Shown in pieces: positions 27,520-39,100 of a stretch of DNA of 64,000 bases. Position 1 is the first letter of the stretch, and each line of letters begins with the position of its first letter. The translations under genes were made by a program, and so were the position numbers. The notes beneath the pieces were generated by a model. That model saw nothing but the letters and a program-made list of their open reading frames with translations, had not been told where the DNA came from and did no database searches. This DNA comes from Taenia hydatigena. Its lineage: Eukaryota > Platyhelminthes > Cestoda > Cyclophyllidea > Taeniidae. Location of the stretch: NCBI GenBank assembly GCA_036345935.2, contig JADWOT020000008.1:14028655-14092654 (forward strand), in the 5' to 3' direction.

Positions 27520-28047
27520 CATTGCTCCTCTCCTCTTTCTAGCGCCGTCCCCGACGCGCCCCTCCGTACATCTCCCGCGTCAGCCATCACAACACACTCA
27601 GTGCTGCAAGAAGCACACACGAACTAACCATGCCAGTCGTCGATATTCGACGCGATTGAGGCGATGCTTGACACCAACGTCAGTGATCCCTCTTGACAGT
27701 GCATTGCACTTCGAGTTTCGTTTGACTTGGAAACAAAGTTTAGAATAAGTGGTTTTGCCGACCATCAGTATGTCCGTAGGTAGGCGTTAGCACGCCGATC
27801 TCCTTAAGCAAGTATAATAGGGGTAATCTTCGAAACGAAACTTTCCAGGTGGTCCATGGCTAATGTCGCTTCAGTTGTTGATAGCTTTCTTGTAGAACAC
27901 GGAGAAGGGGTAGATGCCGGAGGTGGACGTCGTTCGTGGCCCATCCGTAGCACATGCACTTCTTTCGCACCGCTGCAACATGCCGCAGGCGGTAGAGGTC
28001 GGGATGAAAAACCTATAGAGTCGGGTCCGCTTTCCGCTGCCACCAAT

Positions 28048-28130
28048 GTAGCGTCCCGAGGCTCCCTTAAGGCAAAAGAAGGCAAAGTGGCCTTGACAGA
28101 AACCAGCAGTTCTAACAAGCAAAGTACTAC
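28048..28130 (+). repeat. Third, internally deleted copy of the 27.1-27.5 kb repeat family
   Basis: The segment resembles two separate pieces of the right arm of the inverted repeat. One is the GGCTCC...AAGGCAAAAGAAGGCA block (compare 27350-27381). The other is the TTGACAGAAACCAGCAGTTC block with the following AAGCAAAGTACTACA (compare about 27482-27515). The roughly 100 bases between these blocks in the right arm are missing here. This shows the sequence is a dispersed family, not a single palindrome. Confidence 0.6.
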
Positions 28131-28782
28131 AGTTGCAGATTCACTAGCCATGATAAATCTACAATAGTTGCGAAGCAGTCTTTTCTACTGTGCCCGTGTA
28201 ATGATATCAGTAGTGTGATGGCACGATCCTTAATTAGATATGACTAGGTAGCACTAAAGTATAAACGAATTGATGGGTCTGGTTATACGCTTAACTCTAC
28301 GTAATATTGATCATTTAAAAGTTGGTAGTTAAATTTACCATTTTTGGCAACAAATGAATGCAAATCCTATCAATTTATGCAACAAAACAATTGGATAGCA
28401 GAAAAGTAAGCGTCCTGGATGTTGCTATCATTAAAAGAAGGTACTATTAAAGTCTTAGATTTTTCTAACAACCTTCGCATCTTATCTAGCGTATTATTAA
28501 TTCCAACAAAACTCTGATTGAATGGAATAAGCTGCCATTTCTGTTCCTTTTAGTCGTCTACGTTGAGGGCGGGCCTCCTTAGATAGTCGTGGCACGTTGC
28601 GTGAGGCTGATTGGTGTTGCTTTGTCCGGTTTATAACGATTGCTTTCACGTGGTTTATGATTCATGTGATTTGGTAGTCAACTTTTTATGTTTTTGGATC
28701 GTTTGTGTGGATATTGTTCTTCTCGATGTGTCTACCGAGTTATTTCCTTCTAGATGTTTTCGCATTCATTTATAGAATCGGG

Positions 28783-31384
28783 ATGAAAAACCGTGGTAAA
28801 AATAAGAAGAAACAATGGAAACGTATTTTAAGGAACATTGCTACGGAGCTGTACGATGCTGCCAAACATGGGGAACTAACGTAAACTACGACATTTCAGG
28901 TAACCTGCCTTCCTAGGGCCGCAGGTTTTGTTGTTAAGAAGGAGAATGATATCAAAATTGTCAAAGGCGACAAGGACGCAGCCAAAGATCATCCAGAGAT
29001 TCCAACTGTATGCAGTTTTGTTGAAAGGTAAACTACTCTGCAAATGTCACGTATTTCCCCTCAGAAGTGTATATCGACCAAGGAGGCGTTCCGTATTTCA
29101 ACGTTGTGTTGATGTTTGGAATGACGAGCAGATCAAAGGCGGTAATGATTCCGTTAAGCCAACGGGAATAGCCCAAAATTTGCCGCTCGTACGCCATCTA
29201 GGATTGTCCTCGTTTCTTAGTCGAAGTCTAGGTGATGGTTTCAGGCGCGTTCTTATTTTTAACTCATAGCAGCCAGAGCTCATCTGTCCAGCCGGCCAGT
29301 CGTACAATCCCAGCGCAGTGGACCACCAGGTGCTGCTGCTCAATGTGGCCAAGGAGGAGGTGAAGGCAGAGGCCATGGCTAATCTGCGCGTCGTCAAGAA
29401 GCAGACGAAAAAACGACCGAAGCTGACCCAAGCTCAGCTGGAGGCGCTGCGCATCAAGTCCAAAGCAAAGGGTAGGAAACCCACTGCTAAGGAGCTGTCA
29501 AAGCAGATGCATACTGATTTGGAGAAGTGAGTCTGTTTTGTGTACTTTCACGTTGCCCTAATTTCCATGGCAGCCTAGTCATTCGAGACTTCAATTTTGA
29601 CAGTTGGAACTGTGTTGGGTGCTGCATTTTTTATATTTGCTTTACTTCGACTCTGTCCTCTTTTATCAACGGTGATAATTTTTAGAATTATCACCGCTTC
29701 CAGTCCCGCCTCCACTGAATTGGTCATTTGTTTCGAAAACACCCTAAATACGACGTGTCAATTGGTTCTCATTTCCATTAACCACGTTTTCCGTTGTCCT
29801 TCGTTTCTAGGAGTACAGAAGCACCGAGAAACTGATACCTTATGATTATATAATACGGTGTTTTCCAGTTCTTGTCATCCGTACTTTGTGAAACTTGAAT
29901 TTGAATATCAACCGCGCGTCGTTCAGTATTGCCCTCCATTTCTCCCATTTGAATAGCCCAGCTGCTGACAGAAGCGCACAGTGGTTTCAGACAAGGCCCC
30001 AGTACTCTTTACAGCACGCAGTCTTCACTTTGCATCCATTTAATGTGGCTAGTTTACAAGAAATCTATCAGAGGATCTCCCTTTAGATGGAGGTTATGGT
30101 CCTTAATACTCATTCACTGTTTGAAACACATAAATGCTGATTTAATCGAGCTCCTCTTCTCAGATGTGTAATTTATGGTTCCAAATTACGTATGGCCTAC
30201 TTACGATTTGTAAGGCGCTCTTCATGCCTCCAGCCAGATCGGTTCTGGACTACTCGTATCACCCGTTCCTGGAATTGCCCAAGGGTGGTTTATTGTATCC
30301 TAGATACTTCCTTAGTACTTTGAAGTTGCCATAGTGACATTTATGACTCACGACTTCTGACGTTTCCATTTCAAACTTCTACTAACGTTAGCAGTGATAT
30401 CAAGTAATTTGTAATCCGTGTTAAGTGTGCATCTGTTTTTAGCATCCCAAAACTGATGAAGGAGATTCGCAAGGAGGCTCGGCAGCAAGAAGTACGACGC
30501 CAGCGGCGCCAGTTGAGGGTAGCCATGCGCAAGCATGAGAAGGTGCCCAAATTCCCAACTCCTTTCCAACTTCCTGGTGAACTGGCCCCGTCGCTACGTC
30601 AACTTAAGGTATGCCCTCATCTCATTTTTATTCATGTGGGTATGCTTTTGTATAGTGGTCTGTAGGTGAAAAGCTCAAAATTGTTAACTTATTTGTGTAT
30701 CACTAAAAAATTAATTAAGACCTCTTCGGCGCTTTGTTGGATCCATATCTCCGGCCTTATTTATACAACTGTGATCCGTTCTCGTATGCAGATGTCTCGA
30801 ACAGGGCGGAATAGTATGGCGGTGACTGCAAGCGCAACTTTCTGGTTGCGAAGAAGTAGAAGTAAAATACTATCCCAATGAGCCAACTTGTATCTAAGTG
30901 TCTAAACTGCATCAATACTTGTTCGATCACTTTCTTTCCCGAGCGTACATATACATTTCCTTAAAGATCCAGCCATAATTTATTCTGCATTTTCCGCCCA
31001 CCGATATTTGATCCATCCCCCTCCCTCTAGTTGGCTTCGAAATCCTATTTAAGGATGTTAGATCCTTTCATGTCCAGTGGCGTAACGGCAGCCGACTGTT
31101 TTGATGAGTCGATGTAGAAAGGTATGGCCGGGGTCGTTCCATTCATCCGCTTTGTAGGTGTCGTTTAGCAAGACATGGGCTTCGAATACGCTTTAATACT
31201 ACGGATCGTTTGCACTTCAGATGTTCTTGCTTTGATATCATCTTTCACTCCCATCCCTCTTCAGACTGATGAGACTTGGATGAGAGAGGTGGAATTTAAG
31301 CGTAACAAGCTGCCACGTGCTCGAAAGACCCTCGAAAAGAAGGCTGGGACCACAACCTATGTGCGCAGGAGTAGAAGGACGTGA
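28783..31384 (+). CDS. NOP53: NOP53 (GLTSCR2) ribosome biogenesis factor, 6 exons
   Basis: NOP53 acts in the nucleolus in late 60S subunit maturation, where the yeast protein brings the exosome to pre-rRNA. Exons: 28783-28880, 28917-29027, 29065-29231, 29277-29526, 30443-30608, 31265-31384; phases match, giving about 303 aa. The start is followed by a basic stretch (KNKKKQWKR) as in the family. VWNDEQ corresponds to the human LWASDN region. PAGQSYNPSAVDHQVLL corresponds to human PAGASYNPSFEDHQTLL and is the clearest family mark. A long basic helical C-terminal part (KEARQQEVRRQRRQLRVA, then LAPSLRQLK) follows. The stop is TGA at 31382-31384. It is shorter than human NOP53 (about 478 aa), mainly in the central acidic region and N-terminus. 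The exon 5/6 junction is inferred from phase, and a missed small exon between 30609 and 31264 is possible. Confidence 0.82.
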
Positions 31385-32829
31385 ATACATTCCCCTTCCC
31401 TCTCCTGATCATTGTACATTTCTTTAATGTTCCAAACTTGAAACCTCGGACATTTCTGACGTTGGTTAGGTTCTAGGGTTGGAGTCTATCAAGTGAAGGC
31501 CGATTCCTAGGTTCAGTGATTTGACACCTAAGGAACAGGTAAGTTGTTGAAGAGGACATTATTTGGTTGTGGAACAGAAATCAAACATGGACTACAAAGT
31601 ACTACAGTCAGCTCAACAAAGTAGAAGCCATCAAAGAGTGGCGAGGTGACCAAGTCATTTAGGAGGTCAGCATGGAGGTGGCAGGACGGTGGGGGTCAAT
31701 CATGTCATCGGCACCGCAGATTCAAGTGCGGAGCTCGCTAAAATCCTGTTGGTAGTGCATCCTCAAATCAGAGCTACCAGGCTGGGGTCCGTGGTGGTAC
31801 CAATGTCTCATTGTTGTTGCAAATTGAAATAGCCCTGGGAAAGTATCTAGATTTGAGGGCAAGGACCATGACACTGATTAGTGTGGAATTGGGATGGGTT
31901 CGGTAGTTATTTCCATACTATTGCGGTGAACCTGCAATACTGTATTCGCTTGTTTGAGTCTGGGTTGTGGTGGTGGGCGCTTGGGAGCTCAAATTTTGCG
32001 ACCCATCGGGCACTCTGGCTTCCGTGTCATATTAGGACTACACGTTCTACCCAAGTGCTATTTTTTTCAACTCCAAGAGGATCTAGAGACGCAGCAGAAT
32101 TACCTAATCACCATACATTATAATATGTGTAGCAAATGCTCAAAACATCCCAATCTCCTAATTGTTTCTCGCTAGTGCTCTTCAATGATTAAACTAAGTA
32201 TTGTTACCTTTATTGGAACAATGTGAGTGTGAAAGTGCCAAGAAATGTAGGAATGTCAGACTGATATACAAAAAACTCAAAATTTTACTAAGTGAGAGCC
32301 AGCACTCACATTGCGCTAATGATTTGATGTAACTAAGTATTTTATGTCTGGGGATCAGCGACACAATCCTATCCATCCACAAGGTATTTATTTTACTGTG
32401 CTGACCGACAATTACTCATAAATTCGGGTCTTTCTCCTACACAGGCCCACGCAACAACGCACTCGTTACCTATTGGTTAGTTCTTAGATGGTTCAGGCAT
32501 TCTTAAAACTCGAGCGGTTGAGATGTCACTGATTCTGGAGAAGTGCACTGAAGGGAGTCATCTCACCTCGTCCTGTAAAGAATCGTTGATAGGCATTGAT
32601 AGTGCTTGTTCTGCAATCCATTTGAAATCAAGGTACCTGAATGTGCCGATTTTGTTGTTCATGCCCCAGAATTTGCCTCCTTCTAAGAGGAGGTGGTGTG
32701 AATTCGGACGATGATGAGCAATATACGTAAGTCACTTAGAATCGTTGGTATTTAATTAATTGTAAAGCTCAACAACATTTACACTGCTTTGTTTAAGTTC
32801 GTTCAGTTGTGGGCGCCTTGGTGGAAACT
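31385..32829. other. Intergenic region between NOP53 and the PNPLA6/7 gene
   Basis: Both genes run on the + strand. No conserved coding exon is recognised. A pyrimidine-containing tract ending in AG immediately before the esterase start (about 32797-32806) looks like a 3' splice site and suggests a 5'-UTR intron or trans-splicing. The stretch 31560-31870 is purine-rich and low in T compared with its surroundings. It may be repeat-derived, but I cannot name it. Confidence 0.45.
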
Positions 32830-33150
32830 ATGGCTCTCTACGTAGTTTTTTTTTGTTTTATGTTGACTCTGGCAGCACTCTTTCCTCCCATTAAATGTGT
32901 CGCTAATGAGTTAAGCATGCCAGAAGATGATTGTCTAGGTGATAGCTCGTGCTTTCACTCTTACTTGACTGATGAGTCATTTGATTTCATCTCTGGTGGC
33001 GCTGATTCGTCGGATCTGTTGTCCAAGTTGATTGTACGCTATTAGTTTTGAGTAACTATTGTCCCTAGTTGTCTACTCTTCTTTTGTTTATTGTTTTGCC
33101 TCTAATTGCAATTGTTATTTGGAAGTTGGTTCAGCGTTTGCGGCACAAAG
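32830..33150 (+). other. PNPLA6: PNPLA6/7 N-terminal hydrophobic exon plus membrane-anchor exon
   Basis: Exon 1 encodes a hydrophobic start ([17 protein letters not shown]), then an acidic, cysteine-containing stretch of about 45 residues. Exon 2 encodes a second hydrophobic helix ([17 protein letters not shown]) followed by basic residues (KLVQRLRHK). This second helix corresponds to the single ER anchor of vertebrate NTE. The first may be a signal peptide or a second membrane segment. The 35-bp intron 33034-33068 keeps the frame. Confidence 0.7.
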
Positions 33151-36100
33151 GTATGGTGCAGTTTTATCAGTAAATCGCTGCAATCTTAGTACCCTTCCGT
33201 CAAGAACACAAAGTTACTCGTTTCCGTTTCCGAAATCGAGATAAAATTCGCTATTACGCTATCCGTCTGAGTCGCAATTTTAACGCAATTGCTTCCAAAT
33301 CCCGTGATGAGCAGCGAAAACTCATTATCGGTTATGTCAAAAGGTTACTCATTCTCACTTTACTGAGCGTACCAATTATAGGCTCTTCAGTGGCGATTCG
33401 GAGGGTCGCAATCCCCTATTGAAGCAACGCAATCTACCCGAGTCCTTCTTTGAGCCGGAATCAGGCGATGAATCCGGTGACATGCCCGAGGACCTAAAGT
33501 TAATGGTCAACCGTGTCCGAATTCTTTCCTATCTCGGTCGTGATGTTGTGCAGGCTCTGTCTGGTGTCATTAGTACCATCGAATTGCGCGCCAAAAGTCA
33601 TCTTTTTCGTGATGGCGATCCTGAGGATAAGATATATGTTGTCAAAAGTGGTCGTTTGGATCTAAAAGTCACCGACAAGGTATGTAAAACTTCTTTTTTG
33701 GATCCTTTTGTTGTCACCTTTCTTTGTTGGTCGTTTGGATGGACTTTTACGCCTTTTTAGGATGGTTACACGACAGTGATCCACGAGGTTACAGCGGGAG
33801 GGAATCCCTACAGCCTTCTAGCGATTGTGGACGCGATGAACAACCACAAGCCAAGATACCACAACATTGAAGCGGTGGCTGTGACTCCTAGCAAGGTTGT
33901 CTGTCTTGCGATTTCGGATCTAATCAAAGTTTGTCGGGAGTATCCACCGGCAAACCTTCGACTTGCACAGATGATCATCATCCGTCTTCATCGCGTCACG
34001 TTTGCGGCTCTGCACAATTTTTTTGGTCTAGACAGAGAGCTCTTCTCTCAGGTGCAATATCTTGGATTCTCTTTCCACCGATGTATATGTTCCTTATTTT
34101 TACTCGTTCTTCTTTCAGGAACCGCAAACTTTTCTCAAAGACTCGGCTGTTGAGTTGTTTTTGAGGTCCATCGGTGAGGAGAGCAAAAATGCATCAAATA
34201 GCGACCGTATGTGCTACTTTTCTTCTTAGTATCTCGATTTTAAATATTCTCAGTACTTTTGAATTCTTTACGTATTTTCCCGATTGCCTTATGACGGAGT
34301 GTTTGTTTCGTGTGGTAATGCTTATGAAGGCGTCAACGCCTCGTGCCCCATATTTGCGTAATATGTGAACTATGCTATGCTCTGGAGTCTGATTTGCATT
34401 GCGGTATCACCACCCTCTGTCACTGATTTTTTGGGCCATGGATATTTGGGTAGCCCTGAAAGTACAACCTCTCGTGATTCAGAAAACCATAACTCTGTTG
34501 CTAAAATATAACCGCAGCACAATTTTATGTCTTTTTTGGGCTATCAAACATTCAGTTTTCTTCCGTTTCCGCAAAAATATTCTATGCTGTTAATATTTGT
34601 CTCTGTGTACTTACCTGGTCCTTGACCCCGAACGTTACGCATTTAAATGAGTCAACACTATTATGAATACTTTGCCTCTCAAAGGTCGTATTCTGCGCTG
34701 GTGTACCTACGGTCTTGAATAGCTGCCATCACTAAATTGGTAGTCTATTTTATGCATTACAATTTTAGGTAGTTTTTCGCCTTTAATGACTAATTTGACA
34801 TCCCATTTGCATTTGTCAAAAAAGTCATAGTGCAAGTTTTTGATAGCACTGAATATGTTCCATCGTTAATAGTTGAGTGGTTTACGCACTTGATTCTTTA
34901 AGTTACTCATGGTGAGCAGCTTTTTGTCTTGAGCTACGCATATACTTTCCGTATTTGCACCATACGGTAAGCCGACTTTGATCCGACACCTGTTCTTATT
35001 CAGTGGGGCATGCTATTCAGTATACTAATGCAGAAGAGGGGAGGTATCTTGACTATCGACCGGAGTACTGGGAAATATCTTTCTCCTACATCACAGCTCA
35101 TGCACACAAACGAAGTAAGTCCAAGACAGCCAGGTTAATGCCCGCTGGCTCGGTCACAGCCGATCATCTGGTCCCAACTCGGAAGTCAGCAGCAAAATCC
35201 CCCTTCACCGCCGCCAAAACTGTAGAAACAGGGCCAACGGTGGCAGCTGCAGGAGCTGGAAGTCTTGATGAGGTGGGATCTCTCGTCTCCGCCTCATCTG
35301 TCTCCAAGCTTCTCGAACTCGGCGAGGTGGCAGACAGCGCATCGAGCTGCACCGCACCCTACACCCCCGCAATTGCTGCCAAGACGCGGGTGGGATTAGT
35401 ACGTGCGGCGCAGGAGGACTTTGCACGCCTCTTCGGCATTTCTGAGGGCGCTGCGGCCTTTGAGGAAGGAATGGTCAACGTGGTGGAAGTCAGTCCCGGT
35501 GAGCTTATCTCCAAGGAAATGGAACTTCAACCGGCACTGTACTACGTTCTCTCAGGAGGATTTGTGATCACGCAGCTCTCCACCGTCGCTGGACCGGTAC
35601 GTCGCTGACTCCTGTAGTTATGATTTTGAAATTCGCGTGACCGGATGGGTTTGAGGAAATTTTGGAAGTGTGATGGATTAAGAATTTGCTGGTGAGAATG
35701 GTCCATCTGCCAAATTATTTGCAGTTTGCAAAGTTTCTTGTTGATATTGGTGGTTGTCATTGCCCTCTTACCGGTCTGGTTCAAACTGAGTTCCGGGTTA
35801 GCCTTACCTTCTTTACTTCTGAGCCATAATTTGGGCCTTACTTCGATGCTTTGTGATCTGATAGTTCGAAAAATCGGACGAATCGTTTGGTCTATGCGTT
35901 TTTACAAATCATCGTCTATAATAATTCGTATGGCACTAACAGATGTTTCTGCACTAGAACACATTTCGTGCTTTTTCGCGAATTTCTTCCCTATTTGATA
36001 GATCTCGAATCTGATATCATCTTCAAGTTGTTTGTAGATTTGCTAGACTCATGCATTGACAATCACGTTCAGAATCTCTTCGTACTTTTGATAGTGTACC

Positions 36101-39100
36101 ATCTTTCTCCTTAACAATGGCCGGTTCGCACAACCTACAACAGGGTGTCTTTTGCGTTCTATCTTTGTGAATTATCCTCTCAATTTGGCCCGGGATATAA
36201 TCGGCTTATTGTCGGCCGCGGTTTAAACACTTACTCCAATGCTCTAAAATTTTGCAAATGGTTATGCTGTTTTGATACGATAGGGTCTTAAAAAGTTTGT
36301 GGTAAACGATGTTTTAGCTTCACGGTGTTAATGAGGTCTATCCATTGGGTCTAGGGTTAAATTCTCTCGATGCAGATTTTTCAGAACTGGCAGGCTGCCT
36401 TACCGGCATGATTGAATGCGGTCCTCGCTTTTTTGAGTGCCATGCTTTTGAAAACCTTGCTGCGTTGATTTATACAGTGCTTGCGCTTGGTATTTCGGGG
36501 AATTCGCCCAGCGTTACAAGGTACCCCATAGCGTGCACGTTTTTAATCCGTGTCATGGGATTGACGTTGCCATTTGACAGTATATTACTCTGTCTTGCCT
36601 TATCAGTATCTCATTTCCTACATTTTCGCACATCCTAGGCCTTCTTGAACTGTTCATTGTTATTGAAGTTCTGGAAGTTACTTTGCCAATATTTGAGAAC
36701 GTATGCTAACATCTTTTTTTCCTTAGCACGCCCTTAATGACGATTCTTTTGCATACGAGATGCGCTGAAGTCACTATCCATGTGGCTGAGTCTCTAGAGC
36801 TCATGGTGGCAACCATGAATTTGTTTTTCTGGAGTGCATGGCTGCCCATTAGGATCAGGGTACTAAAGAATTTCGTTCCTTTCACCTTAGTGAGAATTAA
36901 GTTCAGGTTTTGCAGCCAGTTGGCATTAAGCTACAAGGAATGTTAGTTTGTTAGACGAAGTTAGTTACCTGACGTCTGGGGGGTGATTAATTCTCCTCCT
37001 TCCACTTTTACAAATCACAACAAAGTTGCCTTAAAGCGTGCGCAATCGTGCGGGTAAATGAGTTGGATCGCAGTACCGTATTATCTTAGAGTTTCAACGA
37101 AAGTAATATACCTCGTTTCAACTCTCAAAATGTAAAGGAAGCTCCCGCCCTATATTAATCTGCTATTGATTCGGCTTTCAAATAGCCTCAAGTTTTTAGT
37201 AATTCATTCTCTTTAGTGGAATTTTTCTTTACATTCGACACTATTATGATGGCTTTTCGGACACGTTAGTCTCTGTTTTGTAGTCAGCAGCGGTTACACC
37301 AATTTACTAGTTGAATAAGCTAAATCAGACGACTTAGTTTCTTACATTTATCCTTAGGTCTCGCCAAATAGGAAGGAAATCAAGCCTCTAGAGAATGTGC
37401 TGATCCACCTTGGTTGAGTCTTTGTGAGGTGGTAGATGTAAGACCAGACACAGCCATCTGGATGGCTTTCCCAATCCGTTTTCTATCTAATCAGTTCATT
37501 CAACAAATCAGGATATTGGCCTGAGAATCTTCGAAACGAGAGAGTTTGACCATGAATTTAAACTCCGAATCTAGGCCCAATAAAGAAAATGATTTGCAAA
37601 CCAAAGGTGGACAGCCTCACCACCATCACTGGCAAGCATCCCTGCATATTGGAATGACCAAGGTTTTTTGCAATATTATGAAAATCTCAGGAAATCAGGG
37701 TGTCAGTCAGAATGATTCTCTATTTCTCCTTTTATTGTTTCTCCTAGGGAGTGACGAAGTCGGTGCCAGTGCTGCGCTGTATGCCCGGCGAATTGATTGG
37801 TTTGATGTGTGTGATCACAGGGGAGGCGAACAACTGCAGCGCACAGGCCTTCGTCACTTCACGGGTGGCGGTGCTGTCCCGAGACGACTTTTTCCGACTA
37901 GTGCGCTCCTATCCACAGGTCCTTATCAATGCTGCTAATCTCGTGAGTCTACGACTGTCGCGTCTTCTGCGACTGGCCGATTTCGCCATTGAGTGGCATG
38001 GAATAGATGCGGGAAAGGCGCTCTACAAGTAAGCTTTTTCTTGCCTTCCCAACATCTCGTTGGTTGTTTGAAGTGGATGATTTTGGTTAACTTGGTATCA
38101 ATCATGGTCAATTTATTTGAGGTGAAATCTTCTGGATGCTTGACTGTGGAACAGTCATTGAGCTTTGTATGCATTGGTTACTCTCCTCTCCTCTCCTTTT
38201 CCTCATTATTCGTATTTGCAAGGGAACGTTTTAAGTAGATAGGTGGAACGTGTTCGATTTCAACAGGTAGGTATCTCCGTTCTTTTGTCAACTGCGAAAG
38301 ATTGGCAACGTGACACTTCAACTACATCTGTGATCCATCTCTTTCTGTCTCCAACGTGCTGAGACTCGTGATCAGGGGTAGTGAAAACGCCTTTTGGAGT
38401 GGAAATTGCAGTTTGAATAATCGATCTACGAATTGTCAGCAGAGGTTTCGAGCTGCCGCATCGTGGTTTCATATTCGCTTCGGTAGTAAACTCATCAAAA
38501 CATCACTGTTGGCGTTAATTATTCATTAAAAGTCTTACAGGTTTACATGTTTCTAAGGATTAGTTTTATATTTGAAGACGCTCAAGGAGCCACAAGTACA
38601 CTCCCAAATGTGTTTTATGTTCCACAAATCGTCAATAGATCAACTCTGATGTGCAGCTTGATCTTTCGCGTGAAATCATCATTAACAAGTGCGCCTCGTG
38701 CAGCAACTAGCTATAGCGATTTTTTGTGTGCACTTTTTATGCGTTCCAGAGTGTTAATCCCTCTGGTTTGACCAGTGTCCATCACAGGCTAGTTGACCTG
38801 TCTGTAATGTAAATAGTGGGAGCATTTCATCACCCTTCTCTCTCATTTCTTTTCCAGGCAAGGTGACGGCTCGAATTACGTTTACGTGGTGCTAAACGGT
38901 CGTTTCCGAGAGGTTCACACGAACTCCGATGGCAGTCGCAATGTGATTGCTGAATCTGGTCGCGGTGCTTTTCTGGGCTATGTGGAGGTCACTAGCGCCA
39001 AACCTCGCATGAACACAGTTCTTGCCATCCGGTAAGGTAGCCTTGCTTTCCACTATCAAAAGAATCCACACCGACTCGAATAACTGAACTTGGCCCAGTT

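Larger units (their letters stand above)
26715..28782. other. Divergent intergenic region between STKLD1 and NOP53
   Basis: The two genes start on opposite strands 2.07 kb apart, so both promoters should lie here. The interval contains a long imperfect inverted repeat (27137-27519) and a third partial copy of the same sequence family near 28048-28130. Open frames inside it, such as 27290-27517, 27804-28151 and 27856-28167, overlap these repeats and do not resemble proteins. An AG near 28774-28775, just before the NOP53 start, may be a 5'-UTR or trans-splicing acceptor. Confidence 0.55.

Noticed and set aside
27290..28167. Several overlapping open frames rich in Arg, Pro and Gly
   Set aside because: They fall in the foldback repeat and its partial copy and are open on both strands because of GC-rich repeat sequence.
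36345..36638. Open frame of 97 codons in the + strand
   Set aside because: It is inside the 2.15-kb intron 35597-37747 of the esterase gene. No recognisable domain and no phase-compatible splice sites were found.
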